DNA from: Acidobacteriota bacterium
Lineage (GTDB): Bacteria > Acidobacteriota > UBA6911 > RPQK01 > JADFOI01
Assembly (NCBI GenBank): GCA_022545645.1
Contig: JACZQQ010000018.1
Span: forward strand, 1 to 20,920
Reading direction: 5' to 3'
Length of the DNA: 20,920 bases
Made by a program: the position numbers and the translations under genes
Notes under the pieces: generated by a model
The model's database searches: none
What the model saw: only the letters and a program-made list of their open reading frames with translations
Told to the model about the DNA's origin: nothing
Shown here: positions 14,664 through 20,920 of the stretch, piece by piece
Layout: each line of letters opens with the position of its first letter
Numbering within the stretch: position 1 is the stretch's first letter

Positions 14664-15682
14664 TCCACAAAGTCAGGGACGCAAAGAATCTGATTCTCCT
14701 GGGAGTGCTGGCAGGACTGGTCACCTGCTCCTTCTTGATCTTGCTGATGGTCCAGATTTATCAGCCCTACAAGGGCTATGAGGAATCTCACCAGCTGATT
14801 GTCATTCAACGGGGTTCTATGGTTCCTCAGATTGCCCGGACTCTCGAATCTCATGGTATCGTCCGCTCTTCCTGGCTCTTTGAATGGTATGCCCGCTTGT
14901 CCCATCGACCCTTGGTACTGCAGGCTGGAGAATACCGATTTGAGGGACCCATCAATCTTCCCACTGTCACAGAGAAACTACGCACCGGCCTGGTTCACCA
15001 TTACCGTGTGACCATTCCGGAGGGTCTGATCATGGATGAGATTGCCGAGCGATTTGTGGCCCAGGGATTCGGAACCAGAGAGAAATTTCTTGAAGCCATG
15101 AAGCGTACTGCCCTGATCAACGACTGGGATTCTGTGGCCGGGGATAACCTGGAAGGATATCTTTTCCCAGACACCTACTTCGTGACCCGGGATATGAGCG
15201 AACAACAGATGGTTGATGCCATGGTGGCCAACTTCCAGAAGGTGTGGACTCCGGAGCGCCGGAAAAGAGCGGAAGAATTGGCTTTGACGACAAGAGAGAC
15301 GATTACCCTGGCCTCTTTGATTGAAAAGGAAACCGCTCTTTCCAGCGAGCGGTCTCTGGTCTCGGCAGTCTTCCACAATCGGCTCCGGAAAAACCTCAAA
15401 CTCGCCTGTGATCCAACCGTCATCTATGCCGTTAGGCTGGTGAAGGAATACGATGGAGTCATCAACCAGAGCGACCTGGAGCTGGACTCTCCTTACAACA
15501 CCTATCTCTATCCCGGATTACCCCCCGGTCCGATCGCCAACCCGGGACTTGAATCCATTGATGCCGCCCTTTATCCGGCAAAAGCAGACTACCTCTATTT
15601 CGTCTCCACCAACGACGGAAGGCACCTCTTCTCGACCAGCTATCGGGATCACACCCAGGCCGTCGCTCAGTATCAGCGCTAA
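14660..15682 (+). CDS. mltG: Endolytic murein transglycosylase MltG
   Basis: The 340-residue inner-membrane enzyme cuts nascent glycan strands and sets peptidoglycan chain length. One membrane helix (about residues 12-34) is followed by a LysM-like segment (VIQRGSMVPQIARTLESHGIV) and the YceG catalytic domain. The catalytic Glu lies in LASLIEKETALSSER, followed by VFHNRLRKNLKLACDPTVIYA and YNTYLYPGLPPGPIANPG. ATG at 14660 overlaps the yqgF stop and has GAGGAAGG just upstream; a GTG at 14639 would also read in frame but adds only seven residues with no better ribosome site. Confidence 0.95.
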   Translation: MIHKVRDAKNLILLGVLAGLVTCSFLILLMVQIYQPYKGYEESHQLIVIQRGSMVPQIARTLESHGIVRSSWLFEWYARLSHRPLVLQAGEYRFEGPINLPTVTEKLRTGLVHHYRVTIPEGLIMDEIAERFVAQGFGTREKFLEAMKRTALINDWDSVAGDNLEGYLFPDTYFVTRDMSEQQMVDAMVANFQKVWTPERRKRAEELALTTRETITLASLIEKETALSSERSLVSAVFHNRLRKNLKLACDPTVIYAVRLVKEYDGVINQSDLELDSPYNTYLYPGLPPGPIANPGLESIDAALYPAKADYLYFVSTNDGRHLFSTSYRDHTQAVAQYQR

Positions 15683-15697
15683 CCGGCGGCTCGCCGG
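15683..15697. repeat. Small hairpin just after mltG
   Basis: CCGGCG-gct-CGCCGG begins on the base after the mltG stop. No U-run follows, so it is at best a weak terminator or a 3'-end stabiliser. Confidence 0.5.
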
Positions 15698-15710
15698 GAT
15701 ATCCAGAGAG

Positions 15711-15778
15711 TCCCGGCTATAGGATTCATCAATGAGAATTCCATACAGAACGGGAATGTTCTAAAATTATAGCCGGGA
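15711..15778. repeat. 68-bp inverted-repeat element, 11-bp ends
   Basis: TCCCGGCTATA (15711-15721) and TATAGCCGGGA (15768-15778) are perfect inverted ends around an AT-richer 46-base centre. It is too short to code for anything and resembles a small non-autonomous palindromic element. It forms part of a 237-base gene-free stretch after mltG. Confidence 0.55.
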
Positions 15779-15794
15779 GTATTCATTGGAATGA

Positions 15795-15884
15795 CTCCGG
15801 AATGTGGGAGGCATTTGTGCCAAGGCACCTCAGGTGCCAAATCCGAACGAAAGCACGAAGTGAGGTGCCTCCCACATTCCGGAG
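15795..15884. repeat. 90-bp nested palindrome, 19-bp perfect ends
   Basis: CTCCGGAATGTGGGAGGCA (15795-15813) and its exact reverse complement (15866-15884) enclose a second palindrome, GGCACCT-c-AGGTGCC (15824-15838). The whole should fold as a branched cruciform or RNA hairpin. It ends 35 bases before the next gene, so it may also act on that gene's mRNA leader. Confidence 0.7.
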
Positions 15885-15919
15885 ATTCTTGCCACTCGTG
15901 GCATACAGGCTAGACGAGG

Positions 15920-16522
15920 ATGATAGGACGGAAACACCTGCTACTGATTCTCTTTCTGCTTTTCGCTCCCGCGGTGCAGGACTGGGCACCGGCCAGGGCG
16001 CAGTTGGTCCCGCCCCCCCTGCGACTTTATATCCCTTTTGAAGCAGCGTGGGATGGCATGGTTGAGACCCTCGGAAAAAACGAGTTTGAGTTGCTCCGTC
16101 AAAATCGAGGTCAGGGATTCATCCTGAGCAGCTTTCGTGAGTATAGCTCAGGGCTCTTAACGGAAAGTCACATCAGCAAAATCGGTGAGAAGCCGAAGCT
16201 GATCGATGGCGACTGGGTTCGAGTCCGACATCAATACGAAATTCGTGTAGAGCTGATCGCCGAACGGGAGACAGTCGTTACGGTGGACGCAAACATCCAA
16301 GCTCTACAGCGCGAGTACCTGGGAAAGGAAACCTGGATCGAGATTCAGACCATCGGAAAACTGGAAGAGACGCTCTTGACCCAGTTCGGGCAGCACCTTT
16401 TCGGTGACACCTTTAGCCTGCAGGAACCGAAAAAGGGCTTCTGGGAAAGAGACCCGGCCTACGCCCCAGGACAGAAAAGACAAGGAGTACCCCGAATCGT
16501 AGGCCCTGAGAGATTACCGTAA
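15920..16522 (+). CDS. Exported protein of unknown function, possibly BamC-like
   Basis: This 200-residue protein is not recognised with confidence. The N-terminus is a clear Sec signal peptide: RK, then LLLILFLLFAPAV, with likely cleavage after APARA near residue 27. No lipobox Cys is seen. The mature part opens with IPFEAAWDGMVETLGKNEFELLRQNRGQGFILSSF, a pattern of one helix then strands like the repeated domain of BamC/NlpB-type envelope proteins. A strand-rich middle (VRVRHQYEIRVELIAERETVVTVDANI) and a Pro/Gly-rich tail follow. The start ATG at 15920 has AGGA almost adjacent, so initiation may be inefficient. It precedes a membrane-protein/ABC-exporter group, suggesting an envelope role, but that is inference. 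Confidence 0.65.
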   Translation: MIGRKHLLLILFLLFAPAVQDWAPARAQLVPPPLRLYIPFEAAWDGMVETLGKNEFELLRQNRGQGFILSSFREYSSGLLTESHISKIGEKPKLIDGDWVRVRHQYEIRVELIAERETVVTVDANIQALQREYLGKETWIEIQTIGKLEETLLTQFGQHLFGDTFSLQEPKKGFWERDPAYAPGQKRQGVPRIVGPERLP

Positions 16523-16529
16523 CCCACTT

Positions 16530-16673
16530 AGCCCGGATTATGCATAAATTCTCTACTGCAGCGACGAAAACATCCGGCGTGCTGCACCGACTGCGCGACC
16601 CGCTTGCGGGTCGCGCACTCAGGTCGGCGCTTTCGTCGGGCCTCGTGACAAGAACCTATGCATAATCCGGGCT
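16530..16673. mobile_element. MITE-like palindromic element, 17-bp perfect terminal inverted repeats
   Basis: AGCCCGGATTATGCATA (16530-16546) and its exact complement (16657-16673) bound a 144-base element. Inside are CGACGAAA/TTTCGTCG (16562-16569, 16631-16638), CCGAC/GTCGG arms and a 12-bp hairpin TGCGCGACCCGC-tt-GCGGGTCGCGCA (16592-16617). It has no coding capacity. No clear target duplication can be read from the flanks. It fills almost the whole gap between two plus-strand genes. Confidence 0.7.
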
Positions 16674-16696
16674 TGAATGTCCCTTGATCTGATGAA

Positions 16697-17359
16697 ATGA
16701 ATGAGCGAACGCTAGAAATTCTTGACCAGTCGCTGGAATACTCGCTGTGGGCCTTTCTCTTTGTTTTTCTTGCCAGTCTCTGCTTCATCGCCCTGCGACT
16801 CAAGGCGCGCAAACAGGGACTGGCCGATTATCTTCGTTACGAATTCGAAAAGCGATATGAACAAGAGATTGAGAGGGAAGATCTGGGAGAGGTGCTGGAG
16901 GGAGCCGTGCCCCTGTCCAATCGAGTGCGGATGGCCACCAAGGCGCTGATCCTTTCCGTCGCGCTGGCCTTCGTATGCTTTCTGTTGGCCGGCTTTACTC
17001 CTCTCTCTTTTTTCGGAAATTTCGCCACTGAACCCACCCGGGAAACAGGCCCATTGAGATTGACCTTGCTGACTTACGAGCGCTTTTACGAGGGCTTCTC
17101 TTTGGAGGGAGAAGTTTGGAATCAAACCCAGGAGCCGATGGGAGGGTTGAAGGCCCTGGTTTCCATCTGGAAGTCGGAGCACGAGCTTCTGGATGAGGTC
17201 TCGGTTCAGGTCAAGCCCGATCCTCTCCCCGCTCTCTCGGCTGGGTCCTTCAGCCTCCGTTACACGGAAAATTCACCTTTCTTGTACGGCTACCAAGTCA
17301 CCTTTGAAAACGACCAGGACATGGAAGTTCCCCACGTCGAAGGATTTGATGTTGAGTAA
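16697..17359 (+). CDS. Membrane protein of unknown function with C-terminal FxLYD-like domain
   Basis: The 220-residue protein is not assigned to a named gene. A first membrane helix (about residues 16-34, SLWAFLFVFLASLCFIALRL) is followed by a charged cytosolic loop (YEFEKRYEQEIEREDLGEV). A second helix (about 84-106, ALILSVALAFVCFLLAGFTPL) leads to a C-terminal extracytoplasmic domain. That domain (YERFYEGFSLEGEVWNQTQE..., ALVSIWKSEHELLDEV, LPALSAGSFSLRY) has the strand pattern of FxLYD-type beta-sandwich domains. The ribosome site before ATG 16697 is weak, and a MITE-like element lies just upstream. The gene overlaps the first ABC half-transporter by 11 bases, suggesting a functional link to that exporter. 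Confidence 0.65.
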   Translation: MNERTLEILDQSLEYSLWAFLFVFLASLCFIALRLKARKQGLADYLRYEFEKRYEQEIEREDLGEVLEGAVPLSNRVRMATKALILSVALAFVCFLLAGFTPLSFFGNFATEPTRETGPLRLTLLTYERFYEGFSLEGEVWNQTQEPMGGLKALVSIWKSEHELLDEVSVQVKPDPLPALSAGSFSLRYTENSPFLYGYQVTFENDQDMEVPHVEGFDVE

Positions 17360-19115
17360 ATCCCTTCGCCTGGATCCCCGCAAACGGCAACTCTTCACCC
17401 TGATTCCTTATCTCAAGAAGTACCAGGCAAAGATCATCATTGGGGCAACCATGGTGCTCCTGACCAATATCGTTGCCGTCGTTTCGCCTTGGATTTTACG
17501 TAACGCCATCGATCGGCTCTATCTGGAAATCAGCCGCGATATTCTTCTTTATTATGCGGCGCTCCTGATCGCAGCCAGCGTGGTGGAAGGGCTGTTCCGT
17601 TTCCTGATGCGGCGAATCCTGATCGGTGTCTCCAGAAACATTGAATACGATCTTCGCAATGACCTGTTTTCCCATCTTCAATCCCTATCCCCCAGCTTTT
17701 ACCAACGCAACCCCACCGGTGACATCATGTCTCGGGCCACCAATGATCTCAGCGCTGTTCGCATGGTGCTTGGACCCGGAATCATGTACTCCATAAACAC
17801 CCTTTTTACGGCAGTTTTGACCATCAGTATTCTGGTGACCCTCAACCTGCAGCTGGCCATCCTCACCCTCCTTCCTCTCTTGGCTGTGAGCGTCTGTGTG
17901 AAGTATTTCGGCAACCAAATCCATCAACGATTTGAGAGGATCCAGGAACAGTTTGCGACGCTAACGACTTTAGCCCAGGAAAATGTCTCGGGAATTCGTG
18001 TGGTCAAGGCATACAACCAGGAGGAAGCATTCATTGGACGTTTCCAGGAGGCTAATGAGGACTACGTCGACAGAAGTCTTTCCTTAGTCAGGGTTTGGGG
18101 AGTCTTTAACCCGCTGCTGACTTTTCTGCTGGGCCTCTCCTCGGTGGGGCTGCTCTGGTATGGAGGGCGTCAGGTCATTCAGGGCTCTATGACGGTGGGC
18201 GAGTTCGTTGCTTTTATGGCTTACCTCAGCATGCTCACCTGGCCCACCATCGCTCTCGGATGGGTGATCAACATCTTTGAACGTGGCTCAGCTTCCATGG
18301 GTCGAATGAATCAGATCTTTCAGTCAAGGCCGGAAATCAGGGATGAATCCTCGAGCACCCTCTCCACACTCGAGGGCCACATTCAGGTGAATAACCTTAC
18401 TTTTTCCTATAACGGGGCGCCTGTCCTCAAAAACGTGAGCTTTGAAATTCCTTCAGGTCAGACCTTGGCCATCGTGGGAAGGACGGGAAGTGGAAAATCC
18501 ACGTTGGTGAACCTGCTGTGTCGCTTGTATCAGGTTCCCGAAGCGGGCATCTTCATCGACGGCAACGACATCAACGATATTCCCCTGGAGACGCTGCGAA
18601 CCCATATTGGCTACGTTCCTCAGGAAACCTTTCTCTTCTCGGAGACCGTCCAGCAGAACATCGCTTTTGGGAGACCTGAAGCGAGTCTTCAGTCCATCCA
18701 GGAAAGCGCGAAAATCAGCAACATTTGGCCCGATATACAAGAGTTTCCCCGTAAGTTCGAGACCTTCGTAGGGGAGCGCGGGATTACCCTGTCGGGAGGC
18801 CAAAAGCAGCGCATAGCCATTAGCCGGGCGCTTCTGGTGAATCCCCGAATTCTCATTCTCGATGACGCTCTTTCCAGCGTCGACACCGATACCGAAGAAA
18901 AAATTCTGCAGGGGCTTGCCGGAGAATTCACAAATCGGACCGTCATCTTGATTTCCCATCGGATCTCGACGGTCAAGATGGCCGATCAAATTCTGGTCCT
19001 GGAGAAGGGAGAGATCGTAGAACGGGGAACCCACGACGAACTCCTGAAAACAGAAGGACACTACGCCACCCTCTATGAGAGGCAACTGCTGAAGGAAGAA
19101 CTGGGCGTGGAATGA
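17349..19115 (+). CDS. ABC exporter half-transporter with degenerate Walker B Glu (MdlA/TM287-like)
   Basis: The 588-residue protein fuses a six-helix type IV exporter membrane domain (about residues 20-315) to a nucleotide-binding domain. Walker A is GRTGSGKS (377-384), the Q-loop is YVPQETFLFSE, the signature LSGGQ is canonical (481-485) and the H-loop His is 537. Walker B ends ILILDDALSSVD, so the catalytic Glu is Asp506. That is the hallmark of the inactive-site subunit in heterodimeric exporters. A longer frame opens at 17193 but lies in the preceding gene; ATG 17349 has AAGGA at good spacing. It overlaps the partner gene by 4 bases. Substrate may be a drug, lipid or peptide; not decidable here. 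Confidence 0.92.
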   Translation: MLSKSLRLDPRKRQLFTLIPYLKKYQAKIIIGATMVLLTNIVAVVSPWILRNAIDRLYLEISRDILLYYAALLIAASVVEGLFRFLMRRILIGVSRNIEYDLRNDLFSHLQSLSPSFYQRNPTGDIMSRATNDLSAVRMVLGPGIMYSINTLFTAVLTISILVTLNLQLAILTLLPLLAVSVCVKYFGNQIHQRFERIQEQFATLTTLAQENVSGIRVVKAYNQEEAFIGRFQEANEDYVDRSLSLVRVWGVFNPLLTFLLGLSSVGLLWYGGRQVIQGSMTVGEFVAFMAYLSMLTWPTIALGWVINIFERGSASMGRMNQIFQSRPEIRDESSSTLSTLEGHIQVNNLTFSYNGAPVLKNVSFEIPSGQTLAIVGRTGSGKSTLVNLLCRLYQVPEAGIFIDGNDINDIPLETLRTHIGYVPQETFLFSETVQQNIAFGRPEASLQSIQESAKISNIWPDIQEFPRKFETFVGERGITLSGGQKQRIAISRALLVNPRILILDDALSSVDTDTEEKILQGLAGEFTNRTVILISHRISTVKMADQILVLEKGEIVERGTHDELLKTEGHYATLYERQLLKEELGVE

Positions 19116-20920
19116 ATTCCTACCACGAAGAAGAAATCCTGGGGAAAGCGTATGACAGCCGTTTGGCACGGCGTTTGATGAAGTATCTGCGCCCCTATCG
19201 CCCTGTTGTGGCGATCTCTATCCTGCTGCTCATCATTCTCTCCGGATTACGGCTGGTGGGACCCTATCTCACCCTTGTGGCCATTGACCGGCACATCATG
19301 ACCGGAGATTCCGCTGGTCTGACCCCCATCGCCCTGCTTTTCCTGCTCGTTCTTCTTTTTCAGTTCGGCGTCGGATTCGTCCAGACCTACCTCATGAACT
19401 GGACGGGACAGAAGATCATGTACGACCTTCGTATGGAGATCTTTACTCACATCCAGAGACTGCACATGGGATTTTTTGACCGCAATCCAGTCGGCCGTCT
19501 GATCACTCGAATCACCAACGACGTGGACGTCCTCAATGAGCTTTTCACCGCGGGCGTAGTCAGCATCTTCGGCGATATCTTTACCCTGGCCGGCATCGTG
19601 CTCGTCATGCTCTGGCTGGATTGGAGGCTGGCGCTGGTGTGCTTTTCCGTTGTGCCTCTTTTGTTTCTTGTCACCATGATTTTCAAGATCAAAGTGCGCG
19701 GATCTTACCGTTGGGTACGCCGCAGTGTGGCTAAGATCAATGCCTTCCTTCAGGAGAACATTACGGGGATGTCTGTGGTTCAGATTTTTGTTCAGGAGAA
19801 GCGCAAACTCCACCAGTTCGATGAGAGGAACTCCGAGTATCTCAAGGCCAATCTCCTATCCATTTCCTACTACGCGGTCTTTTACCCGGTGGTCAATATG
19901 CTTGGGGTTGTTGCCATCGCCCTGATCCTCTGGTACGGGGGAAATCAGGTTCTGGGGGAAACTCTGACCCTGGGCGCCCTGGTGGCTTTCATCCAGTATT
20001 CAGAACGCTTCTATAAACCCATCAGCGATCTCAGCGAGAAGGTCAACATCCTGCAAAGTGCCATGGCAAGTTCCGAGCGTATCTTCACACTTCTGGATAC
20101 CCAACCGGAGATCGTCCCTCCTTCCCAACCGCTCAGGCCCGCAAAGATAGAAGGAAGAATCGAATTCAAGAATGTGTCCTTCGCCTACAACAAGGACACC
20201 CCGGTCTTGAAGAATATCGACCTGAGAGTGACCCCGGGAGAGAAGGTGGCCATTGTCGGAGCCACAGGAGCTGGTAAATCCACCCTCATCAATCTTCTAT
20301 GCCGATTCTACGAGGTCCAGGAAGGAGAAATCCGCCTGGACGGAGTCCCTATTCAAGATCTGGACCTGGGCCTTTTGCGCCAGTCGATCTCCGTCGTGCT
20401 TCAGGATACCTTTCTCTTCAGGGGTAGCATTGGAGAAAACATCAGTCTGTGGGGGAGACCCCTCAGACAGCAGGAAGTGGAGAGAGCCGCCCGGCAGGTC
20501 CACGCACATGAATTCATTCAAGCTCTTGCAGGAGGATATACCACGCCCGTGGCGGAGAGAGGGGCTGGTCTCTCGGTGGGTCAAAAACAGCTCTTGGCTT
20601 TCGCGCGCGCGCTGGCCCATGACCCACAACTGCTGGTGTTAGATGAAGCCACTTCCTCAGTCGACACCGAAACCGAACTCCTGATCCAGGATGCTTTGGA
20701 TCAACTCATGAAGGACCGGACCTGTTTGATCATCGCCCACCGGCTCTCCACGATCCAAAACTGCGATCGCATCATTGTTCTGCACAAAGGCGAAATCCGG
20801 GAGGAGGGATCCCATTTCGACCTCCTGAAAAAGCGGGGGATTTATTACAAGCTTTATCAGCTACAGTACAAGAACCAGGTGGGGCAGCTGAGCCGGCAGA
20901 CCGCTGACCGCGGACAGCGG
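19112..20920 (+). CDS. ABC exporter half-transporter, partner subunit (MdlB/TM288-like), 3' truncated
   Basis: Translated directly from ATG 19112; it stays open for 603 codons to the window end and probably lacks only the stop and a short tail. A cytosolic N-terminus (MNSYHEEEILGKAYDSRLAR) precedes six membrane helices and a nucleotide-binding domain. Walker A is GATGAGKS (383-390), the Q-loop is VVLQDTFLF, the signature is LSVGQ (487-491), Walker B LVLDEATSSVD has the catalytic Glu512, and the H-loop His is 543. The signature departs from LSGGQ while the Glu is intact, complementary to the upstream subunit. The ATGA overlap with that gene points to coupled translation and a 1:1 heterodimer. 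Confidence 0.92.
   Translation, partial: MNSYHEEEILGKAYDSRLARRLMKYLRPYRPVVAISILLLIILSGLRLVGPYLTLVAIDRHIMTGDSAGLTPIALLFLLVLLFQFGVGFVQTYLMNWTGQKIMYDLRMEIFTHIQRLHMGFFDRNPVGRLITRITNDVDVLNELFTAGVVSIFGDIFTLAGIVLVMLWLDWRLALVCFSVVPLLFLVTMIFKIKVRGSYRWVRRSVAKINAFLQENITGMSVVQIFVQEKRKLHQFDERNSEYLKANLLSISYYAVFYPVVNMLGVVAIALILWYGGNQVLGETLTLGALVAFIQYSERFYKPISDLSEKVNILQSAMASSERIFTLLDTQPEIVPPSQPLRPAKIEGRIEFKNVSFAYNKDTPVLKNIDLRVTPGEKVAIVGATGAGKSTLINLLCRFYEVQEGEIRLDGVPIQDLDLGLLRQSISVVLQDTFLFRGSIGENISLWGRPLRQQEVERAARQVHAHEFIQALAGGYTTPVAERGAGLSVGQKQLLAFARALAHDPQLLVLDEATSSVDTETELLIQDALDQLMKDRTCLIIAHRLSTIQNCDRIIVLHKGEIREEGSHFDLLKKRGIYYKLYQLQYKNQVGQLSRQTADRGQR

Noticed and set aside
17193..17348. 52-residue N-terminal extension of the first ABC subunit
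   Set aside because: Lies within the preceding gene, Ser/Arg/Thr-rich out-of-frame sequence; ATG 17349 has a proper ribosome site and family N-terminus.

Overview
This window is chromosomal bacterial DNA of moderate GC. It carries housekeeping genes in well-known operon arrangements plus short palindromic repeats between genes. No phage, plasmid, IS transposase or CRISPR signal was seen. The order tRNA-Val, thrS, infC, rpmI, rplT, pheS, pheT, zapB-like, zapA, (6S RNA-like), rny, ymdB, together with a pheT lacking its tRNA-binding insert, suggests a diderm lineage such as Acidobacteriota. That placement is an inference from gene order and domain content, not a demonstrated one.

Layout. 1-414 (-) is the start of a HAD-like hydrolase. 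Divergent from it, 570-2742 (+) holds a luciferase-like monooxygenase and an M24 metallopeptidase in a tight pair. A triple-hairpin repeat (2758-2827) separates these from the large leftward operon. Read on the minus strand, that operon runs tRNA-Val(GAC) (12177), thrS (GTG start), infC (ATT start overlapping the thrS stop), rpmI, rplT, pheS, pheT, a ZapB-like coiled coil, zapA, a 6S-like structured segment, rny and ymdB (2853). It joins aminoacylation, translation initiation, ribosome assembly, division-ring control and RNA turnover. Further right, still leftward, are an HU gene with its own promoter candidate and a C-terminal-processing-protease homologue whose catalytic Ser and Lys are both substituted.

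From 14250 the genes run rightward: yqgF/ruvX overlapping mltG, then a block of palindromic repeats, a secreted protein of unknown function, a second MITE-like palindrome (16530-16673), a two-helix membrane protein with an exposed C-terminal domain, and two overlapping ABC exporter half-transporters. The second half-transporter is cut by the window edge. Their sequence differences predict a heterodimer with one degenerate and one canonical ATP site.

The points most worth a second look are the CTP-like pseudoprotease, the missing accessory domains in both ThrS and PheT, the candidate 6S RNA, the Asp-to-Asn change in YqgF, the MITE-like elements, and a 25-bp repeat that follows two leftward genes.
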